Shown piece after piece: positions 55,361-64,000 of a DNA stretch of 64,000 nt (its first letter is position 1; every line of letters begins with the position of its first letter). The notes beneath the pieces were generated by a model. The model was given only the letters and a program-made list of their open reading frames with translations. It had not been told where the DNA came from and ran no database searches. The translations under genes were made by a program, and so were the position numbers. Source of the stretch: RYN-230 sp963768945 (GTDB lineage Bacteria; Actinomycetota; Actinomycetes; Streptosporangiales; Streptosporangiaceae); assembly GCA_963768945.1 (NCBI GenBank), contig CAVYJW010000003.1, forward strand, positions 1,054,001 through 1,118,000, written 5' to 3'.

Positions 55361-56694
55361 TCAGATCCCTCCGGCGAACCGGCCGGGTGCCATCAGGTGC
55401 CCCGGGTCGAACTGATCCTTCAGCGCCCGCATCAGCCCGAGCGCGGGCACCGGCCCCCACATGTCCACCAGGTCCTGCACCGCGGCCGGGGCGCGGACCA
55501 CGACGGCGCTGGACCGGGCCGGGGGTCCTTCCCCGCCGGCCAATCCCGGTTCCAGATCCCGGGCGAGGCGCTCGCGCAGCCCGGCGAGGAACCCGGCGAC
55601 GTCCTCCGGCGCGGCGCTCCCGGGCACGGCGGCGTGCAGCACGCCCGCGGCGGCCGAGCCGGCCACCGCCGGGTCCATCCCGGCCGCCCGGCCCGCGGCG
55701 TCCACCGCGTCCAGCACGCCGGGCAGGGCCGCGGCCCAGAAGCCGATCTGGATCACCGTGCCGGCGGCCCGGCCCGCGGAGCCGGGTCCGCGGGCGCCCG
55801 GGGCCGCGCCCCACCAGGACGGCGCGGCGTCCAGGGTCGCCGTCCCCGCGCCGAGTACCCCGCGCATCAGCGAGGCCCGCTGGGACACCCCCGCGGGGTC
55901 GCCTTCCAGCAGCACCGCCACCCGGACCAGGCCATGGCCGGCCGGTCGAGCTCGATGGCCACCGGGGCGAGCTCGGACCCGGCGGCCGCCGCGACGCCCC
56001 GCGCGGCGGCGGCCGGGTCGGCATAGCCGGCGGTGACGAACGCGGTCGCGGCGGGCAGCGGATGCAGCCGGAAGATGGCCTCGGTGATCAGGCCCAGCGT
56101 TCCGCGCGAGCCGGTGTACAGCTTGCCGAGGTCGTAGCCGGCCACGTTCTTGACGACCTTGCCGCCGGACTTGGTCACGGTCCCGTCCGGCCGGATGACG
56201 GTGATCCCGATCAGCAGGTCGCGGGGGGTGCCGTAGCGCAGGCGGCGGGGGCCGGCGGAGCCCGTGGCGAGTACGCCGCCGACCGTGGGCGAGCCGGCCT
56301 GGCCGCCGTTGCCGGACCCGGGCGGGACGTCCAGGGCAAGCTGCTGCCGCGCGGCGGCCAGGACCCCGGCCAGCTGGCGCATGGTCACGCCGGCCTGCGC
56401 CCGGACCACCAGGTCGCCCGCGGCGTGCTCCAGCACCTGGTCCAGCCGGAGGGTGTCGATGACCAGGTCGAGGTGGCGCGGCGGGACACCCCAGGACACG
56501 CTGGTCCCGCTGCCCCGCGGCACCACCGCGAGGCCGTGCTCGGTCGCCGCCGCCAGCAGGGCGCTGGCCTCGGCGGTGTCGGCCGGCGATGCGACCCAGG
56601 GCGGCGTCAGCCCGGCCACTGCGTCCCGCGGACCGCCCGGCCGCACCACGCGGCAGGCCCGGGCCAGCGACCCGGGCACTGAGGCAGGGCTCAA
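55361..56694 (-). CDS. glcE: Glycolate oxidase FAD-binding subunit, frameshifted near 55930
   Basis: The first frame (TTG 56694; GTG 56679 is an alternative) carries the FAD-binding part: VPRGSGTSVSWGVPPRHLDL, GDLVVRAQAGVTMRQLAGVL, GGVLATGSAGPRRLRYGTPR and NVAGYDLGKLYTGSRGTLGL. At about 55930 (ATGGCCTGGTCC) the family sequence continues in another frame (RVAVLLEGDPAGVSQRASLM to LKDQFDPGHLMAPGRFAGGI). One missing base explains the break; restored length is about 444 residues. A hinge ending FDPGHLMAPGRF is typical of GlcE. The intact neighbours glcD and glcF argue for a sequence error rather than a dead gene. Confidence 0.88.
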
Positions 56695-56708
56695 GACTGC
56701 TCGCCGGC

Positions 56709-56774
56709 GCTAGTCAAAATTGCTCCGCAGTGCTAGTCAAAATTGCTCCGCAGTGCTAGTCAAAATTGCTCCGC
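56709..56774. repeat. 23-bp tandem repeat containing the glcD stop
   Basis: Three copies of GCTAGTCAAAATTGCTCCGC plus AGT lie in tandem. On the minus strand the first copy encodes the last residues (Ala-Glu-Gln-Phe) and TGA of glcD; two further copies fill the gap to glcE. Confidence 0.9.
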
Positions 56775-58217
56775 AAGGCCTGCGGCGACCGCGGGATGCA
56801 CGCCGCGGCGGAGCCCGGGGACCTCGCCGCACAGCCGCGGGGTGGGGAAGATCTTGCCCGGGTTGCACAGCCCCGCCGGGTCGAACGCGCAGCGGAGCAG
56901 TTGCATGGTGTCCAGGTCCTCCCGGGTGAACATCTTCGTCATGTACTTGGACTTGTCCGTGCCCACGCCGTGCTCGCCGGTGATGGAGCCGCCGTGCTCG
57001 ATGCACAGGTCCAGGATCGCCCCGGACACCTCCTCGGCCCGCGCTTCCTCCCCGGGTATGGCGTCGTTGTACAGGACCAGCGGGTGCAGGTTCCCGTCGC
57101 CCGCGTGGAACACGTTGGCCACCCGGATCCCTGACCCGGCCGCCAGCGCCGCGATCTTGTCCAGGACCTCGCCGAGCGCGGTCCGCGGCACGACCCCGTC
57201 CTGGACCAGGTAGGACGGGGAGATCCGGCCCACCGCGGCGAACGCGGACTTGCGCCCGGCCCAGATCGCGGCGCGCTCCGCCGGGTCATCCGCCTCCCGG
57301 ATCTCGCTGCAGCCGGCGTGGCGGCACAGCTCCCGCACCGCGGCGCTGTCCCGGCGCACGTCGGCCTCGGGCCCGTCCAGCTCCACGACCAGGACCGCCC
57401 CGGCGCCGGCCGGGTAGTTGCAGGCCACCGCGGCCTCGGCCGCCTCGATGGCCAGCGCGTCCATCATCTCGATGGCGGCGGGCAGGATCCCGGCCCCGAT
57501 GATCGCGGAGACCGCGGCGCCGCCCGCGCCAGTGGTCTCGAAGGCGGCCAGCAGGGTGGTGATGACCTGCGGGATCCTGGTCAGCTTGACCACGATCTTG
57601 GTCACGATGCCCAGCGTGCCCTCGGAGCCGGTGAACATGCCGACCAGGTCGTAGCCGGGCGCGGCGCCGGTGCCGTCACCCAGCCAGGTCAGCTCGCCCT
57701 CGGGCGTGACGATCTGCAGGCCGGTCACGTGGTGCACGGTGAAGCCGTGCTTGAGGCAGTGCGCGCCGCCCGAGTTCTCGGCCACGTTGCCGCCCACCGA
57801 GCAGATCACCTGGCTGGACGGATCCGGGGCGTAGAAGTAGCCGTACGGCCGGGCCGCGGTGCTGACCGCCAGGTTGGTGACGCCCGGTTCCACGATGGCC
57901 CGCTGGCTGACCGGGTCGATCGCGATGATCCGGCGCATCCGCGACATGACGATCAGCACGCCGTCGGTGCGCGGCAGGGCGCCCCCGGACAGGCCGGTAC
58001 CCGATCCCCGGGCCACGAACGGCACCCCGGCCCGGGCGCAGTCCGCGACCACGGCGGCGACCTGCTCCGCCGTCTCCGGCAGCACGACCAGGCCGGGCGC
58101 GGCGCGATGCGAGGTAAGCCCGTCGCATTCGTAGGTACGCAGCTCGGCAGGATCCGACACCACCCCGCCTGGCCCGCAGATCTCGGTCATCCGGGGCACC
58201 ATCGCCTGGACCGTCAT
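56760..58217 (-). CDS. glcD: Glycolate oxidase, FAD-linked subunit
   Basis: GlcD oxidises glycolate (or lactate) to glyoxylate (or pyruvate). The 485-residue product has the FAD-binding PCMH fold: VVLPETAEQVAAVV, PFVARGSGTGLSGGALP, YFYAPDPSSQVICSVGGNVA, NSGGAHCLKHG and GMFTGSEGTLGIVTKIVV. The C-terminal substrate cap has NVFHAGDGNLHPLVLYND, GSITGEHGVGTDK and CAFDPAGLCNPGKIFPTPRLC. It heads the glcD-E-F operon, 173 bp after malate synthase. Lactate is the main alternative substrate; the neighbouring malate synthase favours glycolate. Confidence 0.93.
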   Translation of the reverse strand: MTVQAMVPRMTEICGPGGVVSDPAELRTYECDGLTSHRAAPGLVVLPETAEQVAAVVADCARAGVPFVARGSGTGLSGGALPRTDGVLIVMSRMRRIIAIDPVSQRAIVEPGVTNLAVSTAARPYGYFYAPDPSSQVICSVGGNVAENSGGAHCLKHGFTVHHVTGLQIVTPEGELTWLGDGTGAAPGYDLVGMFTGSEGTLGIVTKIVVKLTRIPQVITTLLAAFETTGAGGAAVSAIIGAGILPAAIEMMDALAIEAAEAAVACNYPAGAGAVLVVELDGPEADVRRDSAAVRELCRHAGCSEIREADDPAERAAIWAGRKSAFAAVGRISPSYLVQDGVVPRTALGEVLDKIAALAAGSGIRVANVFHAGDGNLHPLVLYNDAIPGEEARAEEVSGAILDLCIEHGGSITGEHGVGTDKSKYMTKMFTREDLDTMQLLRCAFDPAGLCNPGKIFPTPRLCGEVPGLRRGVHPAVAAGLAEQF

Positions 58218-58290
58218 CCTGCCTCCACCATGCCGCTTACCCTCCAGGGTGCCTCCTGGCGGCCCGGTAGTCCACGAGGGAGCGCGGGGT

Positions 58291-58406
58291 TATGGCATCT
58301 GCTCCGTTCTCCCGAGAGCCTGCTACGGCATCTTCCTCTGTTCTCCTGAGGACCTGCTACGGCATCTCCTCTGGTTCTCCCGAGGACCTGCTACGGCATC
58401 TCCTCG
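58291..58406. repeat. 33/34-bp tandem repeat containing the malate synthase stop
   Basis: Units beginning TA(C/T)GGCATCT start at 58291, 58324, 58358 and 58392. On the minus strand the first copy encodes the last codons (Glu-Glu-Met-Pro) and TAG of malate synthase; three further, more diverged copies follow downstream. Confidence 0.88.
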
Positions 58407-59991
58407 TAGGCGGGCAGGGTGAGGAATTCCGTGTAGTCGTCGGCCAGGGCGACCGCGCTGAACAGGCCGGCCGCCTGCTCGAACCGCGGCGCGTCGAAAG
58501 CCGCCCCGGCCGCCTCCCGGATGGACGCCGACTCCTCGGCGATGATCCGCTCGGCGAGCTCCCGGGTCACCAGGGGGCCGTCGTCCAGCCGCACGCTGTT
58601 GTGGATCCACTGCCAGACCTGGGACCGGGAGATCTCCGCGGTGGCCGCGTCCTCCATCAGGTTGAAGATGGCCACCGCCCCGTTCCCGCCCAGCCAGGAC
58701 GAGAGGTACTGCAGCCCGACGCTGATGTTGTTGCGCAGCCCCGCCTCGGTGATGGTGCCTGGGGTCTTGCTCACCGCGAGCAGGTCCCCGGCGGACACGC
58801 TCACGTCGTCGCGCTGCCGGGCGAGCTGGTTGGGACGGTCTCCCAGGGCGGCGTCGAACACCTCGCGGCACAGCGGCACCAGGTCCGGGTGGGCCACCCA
58901 GGAGCCGTCGAAGCCGTCCGCCGACTCGCGGGTCTTGTCCTCGCGCACCTTGGCCATGGCCACGTCGTTCACCTCGGGGTCACGCGGCTGGGGATGAACG
59001 CCGCCATCCCGCCCATCGCGTGCGCCCCCCGCGCGTGGCAGGTCTTCACCAGCAATTCGGTGTAGGCGCGCATGAACGGGGCGGTCATGGTCACCGAGTT
59101 GCGCTCGGGCAGCACGAATTCCTGGCCCCGGTTGCGGAACTTCTTGATCATGCTGAACAGGTAGTCCCAGCGGCCCGCGTTCAGCCCGGCGCTGTGGTCA
59201 CGCAGCTCGTAGAGGATCTCCTCCATCTCGAACGCGGCCGGGATGGTCTCGATCAGCACGGTGGCCCGGATCGTGCCGCGGGGGATACCCAGCGCGTCCT
59301 GTGCGATGTTGAACGCGTCGTTCCAGAGCCGGGCCTCCAGGTGGCTCTCGATCTTGGGCAGGTAGAAGTAGGGCCCGGATCCCTTCTCCAGCTGGCGCCG
59401 CGCGCAGTGGAAGAAGTACAGGGCGAAGTCGAACAGGCTGCCCGAGACCCGCTGGCCGTCCACCAGCAGGTGCTTCTCGTCCAGGTGCCAGCCGCGCGGC
59501 CGGACCACGATGGTGGCCAGGTCGGTGTCCGGCCCCAGCTGGTAGGACTTGCCTTCCTCGCTGGTGAAGTCGAGGGTCCGGTCCAGCGCGCTGATCAGGT
59601 TCAGCTGCCCGGTGACCATGTTCTCCCAGAGCGGGGTGTTGGCGTCCTCGAAGTCGGCGAGCCACACCCTGGCGCCCGAGTTCAGCGCGTTGATGGTCAT
59701 CTTCGGGTCAGTCGGGCCGGTGATCTCTACCCGCCGGTCCACCAGGCCCGGCGCGGGGGCGGCCACCCGCCAGTCGGGGTCGTCCCGGATGGCCTGGGTC
59801 GCGGCCAGGAAGTCCAGCGTCCCCCCGGCCGACAGCTCCACCTGCCGCGTCGCGCGCGCGGCCAGCAGCTCCCTGCGCCGGCTGCCCAGCTCCCGCTGCA
59901 GCGCAGCGACGAGGCTGACCGCTTCCGGGGTGAGAACCTCGTCGAAACGGTCCCCCATCGGACCGGTGATCTCCACACCCTCGCTGGTCAT
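58391..59991 (-). CDS. aceB: Malate synthase A, frameshifted near 58975
   Basis: Malate synthase joins glyoxylate and acetyl-CoA to malate, the second glyoxylate-shunt step. The first frame (ATG 59991) has VEITGPTDPKMTINALNSGA, VWLADFEDANTPLWENMV, RGWHLDEKHL and TVLIETIPAAFEMEEILYEL, and breaks after AFIPSR. The second frame continues DPEVNDVAMAKVREDKTRES with the catalytic region ADGFDGSWVAHPDLVPL to YEEMP. Restoring one C in AGCCGCGTGACC gives about 534 residues, exactly malate synthase A size. No isocitrate lyase is nearby, but the glycolate oxidase operon downstream supplies glyoxylate. Confidence 0.92.
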
Positions 59992-60124
59992 GCCGCGCTC
60001 CTCCCGGGTTGCCCCGCATTGTTGCTAACACCTCGCGCCGGCGCCGGTCAAAGTGTTCCCGGCCACATCCCGGGCACAACCTGCGCTCCGCCGGTGTTTA
60101 TTGAGGTGAGCGTATCTCGGAGGC

Positions 60125-61618
60125 GTGAAAGCATTGGCAAACCAGAACACCGCAGTCCACGTGACCGACCCAGATGAGCAGGCGATGACCCTTCCCAGCG
60201 AGCTACCTCCGCAGGTCCCTGCCGACTTCAGCGAGCGGCATCGGGACTCGGGCGCGCTCGACCTGTCGGACCGGCACGCGCTGCGGCGGGTCTCCGGGCT
60301 GTCCACCGAGCTCGAGGACGTCACCGAGGTCGAGTACCGCGCCCTGCGGCTGGAGCGGGTCATCCTGGTCGGCGTCTGGACCGAGGGGACCCTGGCTGAC
60401 GCGGAGAACTCGCTGCGCGAGCTGTCCCGGCTGGCCGAGACGGCCGGCTCGGTGATCCTGGACGGCCTGATCCAGCGCCGCGGCCGGCCCGATGCGGCGA
60501 CCTACATCGGCGCCGGCAAGGCCACCGAGGTCGCGGCCCTGGTCGCCGCGACTGGCGCGGACACCGTCATCTGCGACGGTGAGCTGACCCCCAGCCAGCT
60601 GCGCCGGCTGGAAGGCGTGGTGAAGGCGAAGGTCATCGACCGGACCGCGCTGATCCTGGACATCTTCGCCCAGCACGCCCGGAGCAAGGAGGGCAAGGCC
60701 CAGGTCGAGCTGGCCCAGCTCGAGTACCTGCTGCCCCGGCTGCGCGGCTGGGGCGAGTCGCTGTCCCGGCAGGCGGGTGGCCGGGTGGCCGGCGGCGGCG
60801 GCATCGGCACCAGGGGCCCGGGTGAGACCAAGATCGAGACGGACCGGCGGCGGATCAGGACCCGCACGGCCCGGCTGCGCCGCCAGATCGCCGAGATGTC
60901 GGTCGGCCGGCAGGTGCAGCGGCACCAGCGACGTGGCCACGCCGTCCCAGCGGTGGCCATCGCGGGCTACACGAACGCGGGCAAGTCCAGCCTGCTCAAC
61001 CGGATGACCGGGGCCGGGGTGCTGGTAGATGACTCCTTGTTCGCCACCCTGGACCCATCGGTCCGCCGGGCCCGGACACCATCCGGCCGGTGGTTCACGC
61101 TGACCGACACTGTCGGGTTTGTCCGCCACCTGCCGCACCAGCTGATCGAGGCGTTCCGGTCCACCCTGGAAGAGGTCGCCGAGGCTGACCTGATCCTGCA
61201 CGTGGTGGACGGCAGCGACGCTGATCCGCAGGCGCAGATCTCCGCTGTCCGTGAGGTGCTCGCCGAGATCGGGGCCCGCGACGTGCCGGAGCTGATCGTG
61301 ATCAACAAGGCGGACGCCGCCGATCCGATCGACGTGGACGCGCTGCGGCGGCACGAGCGCCGCAGCGTGATCGTGTCCGCACGCACCGGTGAGGGGCTGG
61401 CCGCGCTGGCGCAGGCGGTCGAGGCCGCGCTCCCGCAGTGGGACCGTGAGGTCAGCGCCGTGGTGCCGTACGTGCGCGGTGACCTGGTAGCTCGGGCGCA
61501 CCAGGAGGGTGAGGTGCTCGCGTTGCGGCACTGCGCCACGGGTACCGAGCTGACCGCCCGGGTTCCGCCGGGCCTCGCTGCCGAGATCGACCGTATTGCC
61601 GTTCCCGCGGGAAGCTGA
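60125..61618 (+). CDS. hflX: GTPase HflX
   Basis: HflX is a ribosome-associated GTPase that splits stalled ribosomes, for example in heat stress or antibiotic exposure. The product has 497 residues from the GTG at 60125. The N-terminal domain has DAATYIGAGKATEVAALVAA and DGELTPSQLRRLE; the linker has GGGGIGTRGPGETKIETDRR. GTPase motifs are G1 GYTNAGKSS, G3 DTVGF and G4 NKADA, with a C-terminal domain to residue 497. In actinobacteria it follows dapF; here the glycolate/malate genes lie between. Its last codons and stop (GGGAAGCTGAC) recur 36 bp downstream. Confidence 0.94.
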   Translation: MKALANQNTAVHVTDPDEQAMTLPSELPPQVPADFSERHRDSGALDLSDRHALRRVSGLSTELEDVTEVEYRALRLERVILVGVWTEGTLADAENSLRELSRLAETAGSVILDGLIQRRGRPDAATYIGAGKATEVAALVAATGADTVICDGELTPSQLRRLEGVVKAKVIDRTALILDIFAQHARSKEGKAQVELAQLEYLLPRLRGWGESLSRQAGGRVAGGGGIGTRGPGETKIETDRRRIRTRTARLRRQIAEMSVGRQVQRHQRRGHAVPAVAIAGYTNAGKSSLLNRMTGAGVLVDDSLFATLDPSVRRARTPSGRWFTLTDTVGFVRHLPHQLIEAFRSTLEEVAEADLILHVVDGSDADPQAQISAVREVLAEIGARDVPELIVINKADAADPIDVDALRRHERRSVIVSARTGEGLAALAQAVEAALPQWDREVSAVVPYVRGDLVARAHQEGEVLALRHCATGTELTARVPPGLAAEIDRIAVPAGS

Positions 61619-62052
61619 CTAGGGCGCGGGAACTGCCCCTATGTGGGAAGCTGACCGCAGCAGGAGACAACGTCGCATTGAACGGGCGGTCAATTCCGCC
61701 GGTGCCTTATCCGGTAAAGCAGAATCCACCTCCCGGCGGACACGCAGCGCAGCTAAGAGGGCTCCGACCAGCACAGACGGTGAGATCGGCGGAAAGGACG
61801 GTAATTTCCGTCCCGCCTTCTTCGTGAAGTGCCTGTACAGGGATCCTCTGGTGCAATAGCGTATCTGAACCGATATGTTGGTTGCCGCATCCCGCAGCGC
61901 CGCGGTCGGTCGCTCTGGAACCCGCATTGCTGGGTGCCTGGCGGGGGGCCATCAGTGGTACGGACGAGCTATGGCAGGTGACCGCGCATGACGCAGGTAC
62001 GCCCGGTCTGGCGCGCTTCCCCCCGGCCCCTCCCGCGTGCGCGGCCGGGGGC
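61619..62052. other. Intergenic region between hflX and hutI
   Basis: In this 434-bp gap I see no supported gene. Short open frames (for example a 72-codon one on the plus strand at 61641-61859) are basic and without family signal. A copy of the hflX end word GGGAAGCTGAC is at 61645. The stretch 61840-61890 is less GC-rich (GTATCTGAACCGATATG) and may include the hutI promoter. Confidence 0.45.
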
Positions 62053-63270
62053 ATGCCGGTGACCGTCCGCCTGCTGACCAACATTGGCCGTCTCTGGACC
62101 GGGTCCGAGGTCTGGAGCAATGCGGCCATCCTCACCTACAACGACCGCATCGCCTGGGTGGGCCGCGCCTCGGAGCTCCCGGAGAGCCTGCCCGGCGTGG
62201 TAGAGGACATTGTCGATGTCAACTCGGTGGAGAACCTGGGCGGCGGCCTGGTCACCCCGGGCCTGATCGACGCGCACACCCACCCGGTCTACGCGGGCAA
62301 CCGCTGGGCGGAAGTGGCCATGCGGGCAGGTGGCTCCTCAACCGGGGAGATCACCGCGGCCGGCGGGGGGATGGCCTCGACAGTCACGGTGACCCGCGGC
62401 ACGGATCCCTGGACCCTGTGCAACGGCGTCCGGGAGCGGCTCGGCGAGTGGCTCCGGTGCGGGACCACCACGATCGAGGCCAAGACGGGCTATCACCTGA
62501 CCCGCGACGGCGAGCTCGCCGACGTGCGCATGCTCCGCTCGCTGGAAGGCGAGCCCGGCATGCCGCGGGTGCACGTGACGTTCCTGGCCGCGCACGCGGT
62601 GCCGCCGGAGTACTTCGGCCGCCGGCACGACTACATCGACGCCGTGGGCACCTGGTGCTCGGACGCGGCCTCGGTCGGCGCGGACAGCGTGGACGTCTAC
62701 TGCGAGGAAGGCCGCTTCACCGAGCGGGAGGCCCGCTGGATTCTCAGCGCGGGCCGGGCGGCCGGGCTGCTGCCGCGGGTGCACGCCTGCGGGGAGAGCC
62801 GCACTGGCGCCGCCCGGCTGGCCGCCGAACTCGGCTGCGCGTCCGCGGACATCCTGCACGAGGCGAGTGACGAGGACGTGGCGGCCCTGGCCCAGGCCGG
62901 GGTGGCCGCGGTGGTCTGCCCGGGAACGGCCCTCCAGACCGGCAAGAACCCGCCGGTGCGCGCCCTGCTGGACAAGGGCGTGGCGGTAGCGCTCGGCTCG
63001 GACCACACTCCGGGCGGCAACGGGATCACCTCGATGCCCCTGGTCATCTCGCTGGCCGTGTCGCAGTTCGGGCTGAGCGTGACCGAGGCCCTGCGGGCCG
63101 CCACGCTGGGTGGTGCCCAGGCGCTGCGGGCCCCGGACCGGGGCGCGATGGTCCGCGGCCGCCTGGCCGACATCGTGCTGTGGGACGCCGACCACGAGGG
63201 CGCGTTCGCCTGGTCCTACGGGCTCAAGCCGAGCCGGGTGTGGCTCGGCGGCGCTCCCGTGGTCAGCTAG
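62053..63270 (+). CDS. hutI: Imidazolonepropionase
   Basis: HutI opens the imidazolone ring in histidine breakdown. From ATG 62053 (MPVTVRLLTNIGRLWTG) the product has 405 residues; the longer frame to 61882 lacks family sequence. Amidohydrolase metal ligands are in GLIDAHTHPVYAGNRW, FLAAHAVP, RVHACGES and GSDHTPGGN. AGGGMASTV and IEAKTGYHLT fit the HutI subgroup. No other hut gene (H, U, G) lies in view, so the pathway must be completed elsewhere. Confidence 0.93.
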   Translation: MPVTVRLLTNIGRLWTGSEVWSNAAILTYNDRIAWVGRASELPESLPGVVEDIVDVNSVENLGGGLVTPGLIDAHTHPVYAGNRWAEVAMRAGGSSTGEITAAGGGMASTVTVTRGTDPWTLCNGVRERLGEWLRCGTTTIEAKTGYHLTRDGELADVRMLRSLEGEPGMPRVHVTFLAAHAVPPEYFGRRHDYIDAVGTWCSDAASVGADSVDVYCEEGRFTEREARWILSAGRAAGLLPRVHACGESRTGAARLAAELGCASADILHEASDEDVAALAQAGVAAVVCPGTALQTGKNPPVRALLDKGVAVALGSDHTPGGNGITSMPLVISLAVSQFGLSVTEALRAATLGGAQALRAPDRGAMVRGRLADIVLWDADHEGAFAWSYGLKPSRVWLGGAPVVS

Positions 63271-63361
63271 CCGGGCTGAGCACCGGGGCCTGGCCTGGGA
63301 GGGCCGGAATCGCCGGGCCGCTGTGGCCCGCCCACCGCCCGCCATATGGCATGCTGCCGCT

Positions 63362-64000
63362 ATGCCTTCCGCGTCCCTCTCATCCGCCGGCATCGCCGGC
63401 GTCAGCGTGGTCGTGGGGGAGGAGGACCTGCTGGTCGAGCGGGCCGTGGCGCGCCTGGTCGAGGCCGCGCGGCCGGTCGATGATGTGCGCCACGTGCAGG
63501 CCGCGGGGCTGCGGTCCGGCGAGCTGGCCGCCATGACCGCGCCCTCGCTGTTCGGCGGCGGGTGCGTCGTCGTGCTGCACGGCGCCGCCGACGCGGCCAA
63601 GAACGTGGCCGACGAGATCGCCAGCCTCGCGGGCGACCCGCCGCCCGACACCGTGCTGGTCCTCACCCATGCCGGCGGGGCCAAGGGGAAGGCGCTGCTC
63701 GCCGCGCTGGGCAAGCGGGGCGCCCGGATCATCGAGTGCCCGAAGATCACCCGGATGGGCGAGCGGATGCAGTTCATCCGGGGAGAGTTCCGCCACGCGG
63801 GACGCACGATCGAGGAAAGCGGCGTGCGGGCCCTGCTCGACGCCCTGGGCAACGACCTGCGTGAACTCGCCGCCGCCTGCGCGCAGCTGGCCGCGGACAC
63901 CACCGGGGTCGTCAACCAGGCCGTGGTGGCCCGTTATTACCGGGGCCGGGCCGAGGCGAGCGGCTTCACCGTGGCGGACCGGGCCGTCGAGGGGCGCCTG
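63362..64000 (+). CDS. holA: DNA polymerase III delta subunit (cut by window edge)
   Basis: The open frame from ATG 63362 runs to the end of the window (213 codons); the C-terminal third is missing. HolA is the clamp-loader subunit that opens the sliding clamp. The N-terminal AAA-like domain reads VSVVVGEEDLLVERAVARLV, TAPSLFGGGCVVVLHGAADA, LAGDPPPDTVLVLTHAGGAK; the middle part has ARIIECPKITRMGERMQFIR and LLDALGNDLRELAAACAQLA, all typical. It has no intact ATP-binding loop, as expected for delta. Confidence 0.92.
   Translation, partial: MPSASLSSAGIAGVSVVVGEEDLLVERAVARLVEAARPVDDVRHVQAAGLRSGELAAMTAPSLFGGGCVVVLHGAADAAKNVADEIASLAGDPPPDTVLVLTHAGGAKGKALLAALGKRGARIIECPKITRMGERMQFIRGEFRHAGRTIEESGVRALLDALGNDLRELAAACAQLAADTTGVVNQAVVARYYRGRAEASGFTVADRAVEGRL

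Noticed and set aside
53960..56700. Long plus-strand open frames opposite glcE and glcF
   Set aside because: They are Arg/Pro/Ala-rich shadows caused by high GC at third codon positions; the minus-strand products have complete family motifs.

Overview
The window is a high-GC actinobacterial chromosome segment. The gene order dapA-rnj-ftsK-rodZ-like-rimO-pgsA-cinA-clgR ... DUF3046-recA-recX-rny-miaB-miaA-dapF-hflX is the conserved actinobacterial recA neighbourhood. GTG starts, 4-bp start/stop overlaps and a LexA box of the actinobacterial type at recA agree. The genus cannot be fixed from sequence alone; a Streptosporangiales-like lineage is my guess.

Region 1 (1-9500): a KaiC-like protein, two tandem KaiB-like proteins and a multi-PAS histidine kinase form one leftward operon. 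A second PAS histidine kinase with two receiver proteins runs rightward. No KaiA is present. A tail-anchored Ala-rich protein and a duplicated-domain protein (frameshifted) follow. Region 2 (9960-21900): lysine/cell-wall synthesis (dapA), RNA decay (RNase J), chromosome segregation (ftsK, carrying an intein in its P-loop), a RodZ-like protein, rimO, pgsA, cinA and clgR. Region 3 (22000-37400): accessory genes, namely an Rrf2 regulator, ROK regulator, membrane protein, a GT4 glycosyltransferase with an A/T-rich upstream region, cytochrome P450, LacI regulator, GH25 lysozyme, the Lhr helicase and a septum-formation-type membrane protein.

Region 4 (37700-46000): DUF3046, an SOS box, then recA interrupted by three intact inteins at three sites, with recX in the same open frame, then RNase Y. 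Two of the inteins (FtsK, RecA-1) are class 3 inteins that split the Walker A motif at the same place. Region 5 (46000-64000): S9 peptidase, miaB (with a 31-bp-phased repeat array upstream), DUF4232 protein, miaA, dapF, an ECF sigma pair, a glycolate oxidase operon (glcD-glcE-glcF) beside malate synthase (glycolate to glyoxylate to malate), hflX, hutI and the start of holA.

Three cross-cutting patterns stand out. (a) At least six genes, including ftsK, lhr, glcE and malate synthase, are split by apparent 1-base indels, mostly losses, so the assembly probably contains errors; the recA-recX fusion may be one of these. (b) Six or seven genes have their last codons plus stop tandemly copied just downstream. 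(c) A related TGATCA...GGTGT palindrome occurs at two distant sites, one of which has rewritten the end of the glycosyltransferase gene.
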